Shown here: positions 36,266-44,442 of the stretch, in pieces
How the letters are laid out: every line of letters begins with the position of its first letter
Numbering within the stretch: the first letter of the stretch is position 1
From: a virus
Virus record (IMG/VR): IMGVR_UViG_3300027963_000035
Span: 62,001-126,000 of that record
Reading direction: 5' to 3' (one strand)
DNA length: 64,000 bases
The notes under the pieces: model-generated
The model's database searches: none
Told to the model about the DNA's origin: nothing
Seen by the model: the letters and a program-made list of their open reading frames with translations, nothing else
Program-made: the position numbers and the translations under genes

Positions 36266-36278
36266 TAATATATATAGT
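36266..36278 (+). promoter_or_regulatory. candidate late-type promoter box
   Basis: Reads TAATATATATAGT and ends one base before the ATG at 36280, with no Shine-Dalgarno. Same element as 49638 and 59381, where the 11-mer TAATATATAGT is exact. It would drive the plus-strand run 36280-39412. Confidence 0.4.
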
Positions 36279-36279
36279 T

Positions 36280-36753
36280 ATGGAAAATCAAGATCAAATT
36301 ATAATAAGTCAAATAGATGATGCAAAAGAATTAATACCTCAAATGAACGTAGACCTTCCGTCCGTTCAGAATCAAAATGATCTCTCTCACATAGTTTCTG
36401 ATGAAGAATTGGCTGGAGTCTACAGCGAGATTCTAAATAATATAAGAGAAGATAGAAAACAAATAGATGAATTTATAGGTAATTTTGCCGATCTCGTAAT
36501 AAATGAGGGCGACAGCACCAGTGCAAGCAAAGAAGCTCTTGTAAGTTTGGTTAAGATAAAAAGCGATGTAGCGGATAAAATGGCTAAAATGGCAGATTTA
36601 ATGACAAGAATAAAGTTAAAAGATAAGGATACCTTCCCTAAATACTTAGCAGCCAATCAAAATAATACAATAAATATAAATTCAGGAAACAATAAAAGAC
36701 AGTTACTAGAAGCGATAAATAAAGCAAAGAAAGAAGCAAAAGATGAAAATTAA
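36280..36753 (+). CDS. hypothetical protein, possible small terminase or head-assembly protein
   Basis: A 157-residue helical protein. Sequence such as YSEILNNIREDRKQIDEFIG and KEALVSLVKIKSDVADKMAK followed by MADLMTRIKLKDKDTFPKYL gives a long amphipathic helical bundle. The C-terminus is basic (NNKRQLLEAINKAKKEAK). Size and helical layout fit a small terminase subunit, but no large terminase is adjacent, so this is only a guess. Its last 11 bases overlap the next gene. Confidence 0.5.
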   Translation: MENQDQIIISQIDDAKELIPQMNVDLPSVQNQNDLSHIVSDEELAGVYSEILNNIREDRKQIDEFIGNFADLVINEGDSTSASKEALVSLVKIKSDVADKMAKMADLMTRIKLKDKDTFPKYLAANQNNTININSGNNKRQLLEAINKAKKEAKDEN

Positions 36754-38053
36754 TACTTTAAATTGGTTTAATGAAGAACTTGGAAATCCAGGCGAAGCCG
36801 CAGGAGGACAGCCTCCTTCCGATGCTACTGGCGGCAATCAGGTGGTGATGCAAAACAACACCTCCGAAGAACCACCACAGGACCAAAATACAGATGGGGC
36901 CCCAGAGGAGACAGAGATAGAACTCCCAAAACAAGATTCTCCGCAAGATTTATCGCAAGAACCACAATCTCCCGACATCCCAGAAGAACAAGAGGAATCA
37001 GAAGATTTTGAAACTTGGAAAATAAGCTATTTTAAAAATCTAGTTAAAGGCGACACAAGTCTTTTATTAAATGATATTCATAAAATCAGGGATTATGATT
37101 TAGAGGCTTATCCAAGAAAGTTTGTTGAAGACAATTTACAGATTCTTTTTTTAAGACAAAATTCTAATATAGAAAAAGCTGGTAAGGATATAAGAAAATC
37201 TATCAGACAGGAATTGGATAACAATAATCCCTCGATGTCAGTTGTCAACCACATCTTCACCTCACTTCAGAGTTATTCTGATTTAACAAATGTATTTATT
37301 AAGCTGAAGGGAACACTGGGCATGAAGAGTGACCTTCACAGAAAATATTTGGCCTCATTATTAGGTGCGGCCCAAGTTGGCAGTGGAGGAAACTCCGAAG
37401 ATATCATTTACAATGAAAGAACATATTCAATAAAGATATCAACAAGATTCAATGAAAAATGGGGAATGATAGATTTAGGAAAATGGTCCTTAAGGGAAGA
37501 CGACCCAGAAAGATTTTTGGAGGATCCCGAACTCAAGAGGCTAGAAGAAGGCAGCCCAGAAGAGAGAGATGTTCTAAGAAGAAGAGTTATCATGGAAGCT
37601 ATTGCAGATAATTTCAAGCAAAGATCTTTCCTCATAAACGTAGTGGGAGTAGATGGAACCGTTTATTTTGTAGGTTTAGATCTCGGAAGCTGTCTAAGCA
37701 CCGCTTATGCAGACGGTAAATTGTCAGTAAGAACAATACAGTCGGAAAACAGTGAGGCTATGATAGATGATGATGGAAATGTTGTTCCGTATGTAGATTT
37801 AAAGATCAAGTATTTATATGAAACAGGGGAGATTGATGAGAATGGATTTCCTAAAAAAGGAGAGTCCGACTTCATTGAGAGGATAGATGGAATTTTATTT
37901 GTGACAGCTCAACTAGATACTCTTAAGCAGGCTGCTGCAAGTTTTCCTGGAGTCATTGTTAAAGAACTTCCCTTTAACGGTAACCCATCAGACTTGAAAG
38001 TCATACAGAGATGTGTGCCCAGTGCAGCTGAAATAATTTTAAGGAACTGCTAA
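36743..38053 (+). CDS. virion protein with capsid-targeting-like N-terminus
   Basis: A 436-residue protein. It starts MKINTLNWFNEELGNPG, a tag-like peptide with aromatic-aromatic-x-E-E and then G. Residues 20-90 are a Pro/Gln/Glu-rich acidic linker. The folded part begins around residue 95 and ends with a beta-rich domain (SFLINVVGVDGTVYFVGLDL, then IDGILFVTAQLDTLKQAA). No known family. The sequence of tag, disordered acidic linker and folded domain resembles a packaged protein whose linker is cut or flexible in the head. It overlaps the upstream gene by 11 bases. Confidence 0.55.
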   Translation: MKINTLNWFNEELGNPGEAAGGQPPSDATGGNQVVMQNNTSEEPPQDQNTDGAPEETEIELPKQDSPQDLSQEPQSPDIPEEQEESEDFETWKISYFKNLVKGDTSLLLNDIHKIRDYDLEAYPRKFVEDNLQILFLRQNSNIEKAGKDIRKSIRQELDNNNPSMSVVNHIFTSLQSYSDLTNVFIKLKGTLGMKSDLHRKYLASLLGAAQVGSGGNSEDIIYNERTYSIKISTRFNEKWGMIDLGKWSLREDDPERFLEDPELKRLEEGSPEERDVLRRRVIMEAIADNFKQRSFLINVVGVDGTVYFVGLDLGSCLSTAYADGKLSVRTIQSENSEAMIDDDGNVVPYVDLKIKYLYETGEIDENGFPKKGESDFIERIDGILFVTAQLDTLKQAAASFPGVIVKELPFNGNPSDLKVIQRCVPSAAEIILRNC

Positions 38054-38063
38054 GGGATTAAAA

Positions 38064-38570
38064 ATGTATAAATTTTTTGATTATATTAACCAATCGGAAA
38101 TGCAGGCTCATAGGAAGCTTAAGATAATAAGCGATCTATTGAAGAGTCAAAAGATAAAAAATAAACTATTTGACTCGGACCAAGAACCTCATATTTTTGT
38201 ATTTTCAACTAATCCCGATACTTATTTTCAAGGAGTTAGAGTATATCCTATTGCTAATTCTATAGCATTCAAGGTTCAAAACAAGACGAATACTCATCCT
38301 TATGGAAAGCCATATCTGCTGGACTTTGAGAAAATGTATAATAATCTCATGGGACAAAAAGATGCAACAGAAGATGACTGTGCAAAAAATATAATTGAAT
38401 ACATATGTGCTGAACTTAAAAAATTCTTCACTATGAGTGCCAAATATCAATATGAAAAGAATCCTGAAAACATTAAATTAATGGTCAGATCACAAGGAAC
38501 AGACTACTCAACTAAGTTGTTTGGTGGTGCATCCGGAGATTATTCCTCTAAAGTTTACAATGGGTATTAA
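38064..38570 (+). CDS. virion-type hypothetical protein with tag-like N-terminus
   Basis: A 168-residue protein starting MYKFFDYINQSEMQAHRK, a weaker match to the tag (F-F-D-Y-I-x-x-x-E). The middle is alpha/beta (PHIFVFSTNPDTYFQGVRVY, then NSIAFKVQNKT); the C-terminus is Gly/Ser/Tyr-rich (STKLFGGASGDYSSKVYNGY) and may be extended. No family recognised. It is 10 bases after the 436-residue gene and one base before the next. Confidence 0.55.
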   Translation: MYKFFDYINQSEMQAHRKLKIISDLLKSQKIKNKLFDSDQEPHIFVFSTNPDTYFQGVRVYPIANSIAFKVQNKTNTHPYGKPYLLDFEKMYNNLMGQKDATEDDCAKNIIEYICAELKKFFTMSAKYQYEKNPENIKLMVRSQGTDYSTKLFGGASGDYSSKVYNGY

Positions 38571-38571
38571 A

Positions 38572-38958
38572 ATGATAAGTTTAAATGATTATAAAAATTC
38601 TAAAAGCGTCAAGAGCCTAGTTCAGAAAATGTTTGAGGCACGCCAAGTGGCTCATGTTCACCATTTACAAACTAAAAGTTATAGTCAACATAAAGCCTTA
38701 AATGGATTTTATGATGGTATTCTGGATCTAGCGGATTCTTTTATTGAAACATATCAAGGTCAATATGGAATATTAAACGGATATGGAGATATTAGTATTT
38801 CTGATGTTGATATTGAAGATTATCTCCAAGATTGTGCAAAGATATTCATGCTTGGAAAAGATAGCATGAATGATAAAGACACTCATCTCAAAAATATTAT
38901 GGATGAGGTTGTAGCGCTAACTTACAGAACAATATATAAGATAAAGTATTTAAAGTAA
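38572..38958 (+). CDS. Dps/ferritin-like helical hypothetical (DUF5856-like)
   Basis: A 128-residue helical protein. I start at the ATG at 38572, one base after the preceding stop; a longer frame overlaps that gene and looks non-native. The helix AHVHHLQTKSYSQHKALNGF, then YDGILDLADSFIETYQGQYG, has the spacing of His, Asp and Glu seen at the start of Dps-like four-helix bundles and of DUF5856, a phage family of unknown function. Metal binding is possible, but I cannot show a complete ferroxidase site. Confidence 0.6.
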   Translation: MISLNDYKNSKSVKSLVQKMFEARQVAHVHHLQTKSYSQHKALNGFYDGILDLADSFIETYQGQYGILNGYGDISISDVDIEDYLQDCAKIFMLGKDSMNDKDTHLKNIMDEVVALTYRTIYKIKYLK

Positions 38959-38977
38959 CTCCAATTAAAGGAGAAAG

Positions 38978-39412
38978 ATGGACCTTATACAGGATGTTAA
39001 AAAAGGTAGTTTAGTTTCTTTTAACTACATGTTCCATAAGGCTGGTCATGATCCCAATCCAAATGTAATGGTAACAGCCGCAGACTCTTTTTATGTTTGG
39101 GGAATCAACGTTCATTATTTAACTTTCCCATATATAAGAAATCTATTACAAAAAAATTGTAATAATATTATGTTTGGTTACCCAAATATAAAGAGCGACA
39201 AATTTGTAACTTCGGCTTTTAGACAATACAAGAAAAATGGTATAAGGTCTTTAAAAAAACTTGATTGTGAATTTGTGTTAAATTTATTGGGATCTGCAAG
39301 GGCTCTCACTCCGGGAGAAGTTGAGGCTATAAGAAATACAATTAATGATCAAGTGAATCAGGCCATTAATCAAGTATCTGCGTTGAATCCCAATTCTAAT
39401 ATTTTAAGATAA
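38978..39412 (+). CDS. hypothetical phage protein
   Basis: A 144-residue protein with a beta-rich start (DLIQDVKKGSLVSFNYMFHK) and a conserved-looking VWGINVHYLTFPYIRNLL, then RQYKKNGIRSLKKLDCEF, and a helical C-terminus. Sequences with the G-I-N-x-H-Y-L pattern are familiar from T4-like phages but have no function I can name. AAAGGAGA about six bases upstream is a good ribosome site. Its 3' end overlaps the convergent SNF2 gene by 43 bases. Confidence 0.6.
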   Translation: MDLIQDVKKGSLVSFNYMFHKAGHDPNPNVMVTAADSFYVWGINVHYLTFPYIRNLLQKNCNNIMFGYPNIKSDKFVTSAFRQYKKNGIRSLKKLDCEFVLNLLGSARALTPGEVEAIRNTINDQVNQAINQVSALNPNSNILR

Positions 39413-42285
39413 TCGCTAAATGATACCGCTTCCTCCATAGATTTGGAGGCAGCCTTTGCTATTAAATTCTTAATTTCTTCATCTATTTTATTTGCTTCTA
39501 CTTGAGTATCAATTAGCTTCTGTAGCAGCTTTTCATCGGCCTGAACATCTTGGTATTCTTTTCTGTATCTTTGGATAATTTCTGCAAGCTTCCTTTTACG
39601 CTGAACTGCTTCATAGATTTCGGTGTCTAGACCCGGTGCTAGTGTATAATCTATCTTAACGGAGTGGTTGGTGTTGATTCTGTATATTCTTCCCTCACTC
39701 TGCTCAGAGCTTTCAGGAGTCCAATCAAAGTCATTGACGATCATATTCTGAGCTGCGTTGGGAAAACTTATCCCAGTTCCACCCATTTTCATACTCATTA
39801 CAAGTGCTTTTGCATTGGGATCATTTGTAAATAGTTCTTTAACCTTTTCTCTTTCTGCTTTCTTTGTGCTAGAAAGGTATGTTATTACTTTAAAATTAGG
39901 ATTAATTTCTTTTAATTTAGCTGATAACTTGTTGTTTATTTGTTCGCCGGATTGAACGAAGTTTGTAAATATGACAACTTTACTTGCTGCGTAATTGTTT
40001 TCTGATTTTTCTTTATTTGAATTTATTATTTTCAAGGCTTTATCTACTGTGGAATCCACCTTTAGATGAGCAAGGATTTCTCTTGAGGCTATTAATTCTG
40101 ATATTGCTAAATTGGGATCCTTATAAGCCTTGAGTTTTTCTTTTAATTTTTTACTAAATTCTGATGTGTCTACGTCAGTTGTGTATGCATTAACTTCAAG
40201 ATTGGGCATTTCTCTTAATTCATTCTTTGTTCTTCTGACATAGACTCCCGATAGATTTAACCATCGATTTAGTTTCTCAGCGGCTTTGATCTTATCTCTA
40301 AATGTTCCTTCAATATAACTTCCACCATAACCACCGGGCACCATGCCCGCAAAATCTTTTTTAAACTTTCCTTCTTTTATGGAGCCGAGTGGGTGGCCGA
40401 TCATAATCAATTGATTCTTTACGTCCATAGGCTTGTTTGCACTTATTGTTGCACTGGCGCCCCATTTATAAGGTATGTTCTGAGTTGCGACGAGTATGTT
40501 CTGGCTTCTTTTGGACGTGCTGTGTTTTAGTTTGTGAAGTTCATCAAATATTGCTATTTCAAAATTTGTCCCGCTGACTGACTTGACAACATTATCCACT
40601 TGTTTTCCACTTGAAAAATTGTCGTAGTACAGAACGGTCCACTTCTTTGGATTCAATGCATCAGTTGAGATTTCGGATTTATCTCCTACAACATTTTTTA
40701 TCTCATCTACCCACTGCTGTTGAACCGATTTCAATGTAATCACAAGAGTTTTTGCGCCAGGAGTGTCTTGCATCTTCAACTCCGCAGCACTTATAAGCAT
40801 TGCAGTTTTTCCATATCCTGTTTCATCACCAAGTATTGCGTGATGTCTGCCGTACAAGAAGGTCACTCCATCTTTTTGCTGATCATATAATTCAAACTTA
40901 GATTCAGGTAGTTTTTCTTCTATTTTATCTTTTAATCCTTCTGGAACTTCCCCTTCGTATTTTGTCTTTTTGACTCCGCCATTTTTAAGTTTAGTTTGTA
41001 GGATTAGTTTAAGACTATTTGGGTTCTGCGTGTAATTGTCTGTTATTTCAAACATGTAACCGAATTTTTTAAGTGTTGCACCAAAAGATACATATTGTTT
41101 AAAATTACCCCTAACGATATAAGAATAGTTGTCTCTATCCCATTCGTAATTTGGAAATGTGTATTGCACAAGTTCCCTAAGGAACTCTTTTTGTTGAGGA
41201 GATACTCTTGTGTATAATATTTTTATATGAAGTTTATCGTCTCTTCCCTTGGAAGGATCTGTAAACTCTATTCTCTCACTGGCAGGCGCACTCTCGGATC
41301 CTTTTGTTGGTTTTTCTTCTTCTGAAGGATCGTCCGCAGATTGAACTGATAATTGATTCTTTTCCACAAAATCATCTATTGGTTTGGCATCTATTCCAAA
41401 TTCACTGAACTTTTTGATTACTTGGTCGTGAATCTTTCTATCCAATGATAATAAGAATCTTGTTGGGTTTCTTTCGTATGCCATTCCACTTGGAGAAAGT
41501 CCTGCTGCCTTAACCGCATCAAATAAGGCTTTACTTTTTTCAAACGGAACATTAAACTGTATGGCAAGCCTTTTGCCATATCTCTGGGTTTCTTCTACTC
41601 CTATAACATTAACATCTGAGGATGATCCGGTGTTTATTCCCGGGGCGGCAACTGCAGCCGATGCTCCTATTTTTTTAACGCCTATCTTTTTCTCACCCGC
41701 TACTAGTTCCACTATCTCATCAATGACTTCGGGCGAAACATAGTATGTATCTAGTGTGTTTTTATCTTGACTGAAGTATCGCCATGCTTCATATTGATGT
41801 TTTCCAAATTTATTTAAAGTTTTTTGGAGATTCTTTTTTTGTACTATTATCGCTTCTATTCTCCTGGATAGAGCTTTATCTATGCCTCCGGGAATTAAAA
41901 CTTTCACCTTGCCGTATTGTTTAGGAGCATTGTTATCAATTGTTATTTTGTCATCTTCTTGATCATGGAGCGACAATGAGTCTTTTATGTCTTTATTAAC
42001 TGCTGCCTTGATATCTTCATAATGAGTTACTTGGGTCTTTTTATATCTGTTTAATATTGATAAAATATTATTTGCCATTGCAACGGGTATGGTGTCTTCA
42101 TGATATTTTGGATCGCTAGTTATTCTCTTAAAAGACATAAAATCAGGCTTATTAAATCCTGTATCATCATATTCTACTGGGGCTCCTCTGCTGAACATTC
42201 CATCAAATGTGGATTTAAGCAATTGTATGCCAGGACCACCGACAAGATTTTCTTGATTCTCTACATAATTTTTAAATAAACTCAT
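39370..42285 (-). CDS. SNF2-family helicase/ATPase, probably virion-packaged
   Basis: A 971-residue SF2 DNA translocase of the SNF2 family. Walker A is ILGDETGYGKTAML (about residue 490), the DEAD-box position reads IFDELHKLKH (about 580), and the C-terminal lobe has KVVIFTNFVQSGEQINNKL, then MGGTGISFPNAAQNMIVNDF and SEGRIYRINTNH (motifs V/VI). The first 430 residues are a phage-specific domain set with HARP-like stretches. The N-terminus MSLFKNYVENQENLVGGPG matches the tag form seen here. Phage P1 DarB is a known packaged SNF2/methyltransferase protein that protects injected DNA; a similar early role is inferred. Confidence 0.85.
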   Translation of the reverse strand: MSLFKNYVENQENLVGGPGIQLLKSTFDGMFSRGAPVEYDDTGFNKPDFMSFKRITSDPKYHEDTIPVAMANNILSILNRYKKTQVTHYEDIKAAVNKDIKDSLSLHDQEDDKITIDNNAPKQYGKVKVLIPGGIDKALSRRIEAIIVQKKNLQKTLNKFGKHQYEAWRYFSQDKNTLDTYYVSPEVIDEIVELVAGEKKIGVKKIGASAAVAAPGINTGSSSDVNVIGVEETQRYGKRLAIQFNVPFEKSKALFDAVKAAGLSPSGMAYERNPTRFLLSLDRKIHDQVIKKFSEFGIDAKPIDDFVEKNQLSVQSADDPSEEEKPTKGSESAPASERIEFTDPSKGRDDKLHIKILYTRVSPQQKEFLRELVQYTFPNYEWDRDNYSYIVRGNFKQYVSFGATLKKFGYMFEITDNYTQNPNSLKLILQTKLKNGGVKKTKYEGEVPEGLKDKIEEKLPESKFELYDQQKDGVTFLYGRHHAILGDETGYGKTAMLISAAELKMQDTPGAKTLVITLKSVQQQWVDEIKNVVGDKSEISTDALNPKKWTVLYYDNFSSGKQVDNVVKSVSGTNFEIAIFDELHKLKHSTSKRSQNILVATQNIPYKWGASATISANKPMDVKNQLIMIGHPLGSIKEGKFKKDFAGMVPGGYGGSYIEGTFRDKIKAAEKLNRWLNLSGVYVRRTKNELREMPNLEVNAYTTDVDTSEFSKKLKEKLKAYKDPNLAISELIASREILAHLKVDSTVDKALKIINSNKEKSENNYAASKVVIFTNFVQSGEQINNKLSAKLKEINPNFKVITYLSSTKKAEREKVKELFTNDPNAKALVMSMKMGGTGISFPNAAQNMIVNDFDWTPESSEQSEGRIYRINTNHSVKIDYTLAPGLDTEIYEAVQRKRKLAEIIQRYRKEYQDVQADEKLLQKLIDTQVEANKIDEEIKNLIAKAASKSMEEAVSFSDYLKILELGFNADT

Positions 42286-43012
42286 GATGAAATATATATG
42301 AGTTTAATTTGAATTTTGGCCTCAAAACTTTTCTTTTAACATTTTTAAATTTTAGTAATCTTTCCCAATTATGTGTGTATGTATGGAATATTATCGCATC
42401 CATATATTCAAAGTCATTGATATTTTCTGGTATCTTAACATGATTTCTTTTAAAATAATTTTTATTTATATTATCATCATGAACTATTTGACTCATTAGG
42501 AATTCTTCCCTCACCCATTTATTATATCTCTCAAGCCAAACCCATAGTTCGGGGTGGGTTTCTTTTATTTTATTGAGCTTATCATTAAAGTCTTTGTATA
42601 TTTTTTTGTTAGATCCATTTCTAAACAATAGCACGCCTGAATTAATGGGCTTAAATAATTTAAAGTCTGCACTATAGGCCCACTTGTTCTCACAGCCCAC
42701 AATATCTTCTGGGTATTTATTTATTATTTTTTCTATATCATCAAATATAAAAGTGTCACTATCTATGTAAAATATATTGTCAAAGTCCAAATCGGCTAGA
42801 TATTGTTTGTTTGCTGGGAAGTATTCTGGGTCTATGTTCTTCACATACTTTGTTTCAACCATCAATTCTTCTGGAAACATGGTCTCATCATGTGTGCAAA
42901 AACATATTATTCTTATATTTTTGTTGAATTTTCTAAGCATTTTGATGCTATTAAGAGCCATTTTATGGTAATTTAGATTACCGTTTATTATGTAAACTAC
43001 CACAGAAGTCAT
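42272..43012 (-). CDS. glycosyltransferase family 8-like
   Basis: A 246-residue GT-A enzyme. The start VVVYIINGNLNYHKMALNSI is the nucleotide-sugar strand, FYIDSDTFIF holds the DXD metal site (D84, D86), and NSGVLLFRNG follows in the position typical of GT8-like enzymes. The C-terminus is basic (KNVKRKVLRPKFKL), often a membrane-association tail. Its end overlaps the SNF2 start by 14 bases, so the two are co-translated. Likely one of the enzymes that sugar-coat fibres or host surface; acceptor unknown. Confidence 0.72.
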   Translation of the reverse strand: MTSVVVYIINGNLNYHKMALNSIKMLRKFNKNIRIICFCTHDETMFPEELMVETKYVKNIDPEYFPANKQYLADLDFDNIFYIDSDTFIFDDIEKIINKYPEDIVGCENKWAYSADFKLFKPINSGVLLFRNGSNKKIYKDFNDKLNKIKETHPELWVWLERYNKWVREEFLMSQIVHDDNINKNYFKRNHVKIPENINDFEYMDAIIFHTYTHNWERLLKFKNVKRKVLRPKFKLNSYIFHHEFI

Positions 43013-43033
43013 AAACTAATTATAGTTCAAATT

Positions 43034-44368
43034 TCAAGGACTTCCGCCATCTATATCCCCCCAAACTGGGTAGTTACCTTCGATCACCAATACTTTTCCC
43101 GGAGATCCTAGTCCGGCATTTGATATGCTATTTAGATTTTGACTATATGGCATGGCATCTGTTATCCCATAGCCAGCGAGAGTGGTTGGATTTGATCCTC
43201 CTACAACTCTACCATAATAATCCACTATGACCTTTGAATAAGGGCCGGAAACTAATCCGGGTATGACGGCTAGATCAATACCAGAAGGAGTTACGACTAT
43301 CCTACCCAGAGTTCCTCTGGCCGAAAAAGAATTCCCAGTCCTAGTCAACCCATCTCCAGCAGTTAATTGGTTGGCTCCATTAAACAAACTAAAGACTAAA
43401 TCTGTTACTCCCAAGTTGATGGTGTCGTTGGTTATTAACAGCCAACCAGTGTCCATATTTGCTGTGCCCTCTGACGCAAAGACAAAAAGTCCAGTAGTAA
43501 CATTATTGTTAGAATTAGCGTCAGAAGATCTCGCCCAGGCGCCTATTTTAACATCATATATTCCGTTTTCATATGGAAGAATTTGATTCTTAACCAACAC
43601 CCTGTCGCCAGCTACTAAAGAAATATTATCTATTGTTTGAAGACCGGTTAGATTTATATCAGCCGTTGTTGCAGCCCTGACAGATTGCTTTATATCAAAA
43701 CTTCTTCTTGAATTATCGACATATTCTTCGGTTGCTATTTTTTTATTATTTGAATAGAAACTTCCCGATGATCTTATATCCCCGACTGAAGTTAATGCCC
43801 CGGTTAAAGATAGATGTCCCAATCCAGACAAATTTAAATTACTATCGACAAATAATGGTTTATTTACGGTGGCTGTTCCTGGAGTTACCTCGTGAAGATA
43901 GTTTAATTCTGCTGCCGTCGAATTAACAGTAACAGATCCAACCCTAAAAGTCCCAGTTATATCAACCATACCAGCAAATGTATTGCTATACTGTGAGGCA
44001 AATACATTGTTTTGATTTTTTCTCGCATATTGTTCGAGTATTGCTGACCCGCCCACTGCCCCTGTTGCACCTGTAAGGCTCGACCTGGTTATAATTTCAT
44101 CATCGTTTACATACGCTTTACCTGTTCCGTTGGGCCGAAGGTATATATTTCCATTAACATCCTGAGAACTTATTGTGTTGCCATTTACGTAGATATTATC
44201 GAATTGTTTAGAAGAATAGGGAAGATTGTTCCATCGAGATATTCCATTGCCTGTTTTCTTTCTATTTGTGTCTGTTTCTAGGCCCTCTTCCCCCTCAAGA
44301 AGCAAAGGATTAACCAGTGCCCAGTTAGACGATAATGCTCTTTTTAATTGAATTAATGTATCGGCCAT
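43034..44368 (-). CDS. tail fibre protein
   Basis: A 444-residue phage fibre. The N-terminus (MADTLIQLKRALSSNWALVN, then LLLEGEEGLETDTNRKKTGN) is the fibre-attachment module found in many phage fibres. The middle is strongly beta-helical (DINLTGLQTIDNISLVAGDR and VLVKNQILPYENGIYDV, the typical virion fibre repeat), and the end is GLVSGPYSKVIVDYYGRVVG followed by AGYGITDAM, a common fibre C-terminal domain. It is flanked by glycosyltransferases, in line with a modified fibre. AAAGGT lies upstream of the start. Confidence 0.85.
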   Translation of the reverse strand: MADTLIQLKRALSSNWALVNPLLLEGEEGLETDTNRKKTGNGISRWNNLPYSSKQFDNIYVNGNTISSQDVNGNIYLRPNGTGKAYVNDDEIITRSSLTGATGAVGGSAILEQYARKNQNNVFASQYSNTFAGMVDITGTFRVGSVTVNSTAAELNYLHEVTPGTATVNKPLFVDSNLNLSGLGHLSLTGALTSVGDIRSSGSFYSNNKKIATEEYVDNSRRSFDIKQSVRAATTADINLTGLQTIDNISLVAGDRVLVKNQILPYENGIYDVKIGAWARSSDANSNNNVTTGLFVFASEGTANMDTGWLLITNDTINLGVTDLVFSLFNGANQLTAGDGLTRTGNSFSARGTLGRIVVTPSGIDLAVIPGLVSGPYSKVIVDYYGRVVGGSNPTTLAGYGITDAMPYSQNLNSISNAGLGSPGKVLVIEGNYPVWGDIDGGSP

Positions 44369-44385
44369 TTTTACCTTTCAGAATC

Positions 44386-44398
44386 TAAAATATATAGT
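44386..44398 (+). promoter_or_regulatory. candidate late-type promoter box
   Basis: Reads TAAAATATATAGT between the divergent fibre gene and the plus-strand fusion gene at 44443. Its last bases ATATATAGT match the boxes at 36266 and 49638. Orientation suits the fusion gene, leaving a leader of about 44 bases. Confidence 0.3.
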
Positions 44399-44442
44399 TG
44401 TATTTTTCTTTAAAAATAATTAATAAGTAACTAATATAATTT

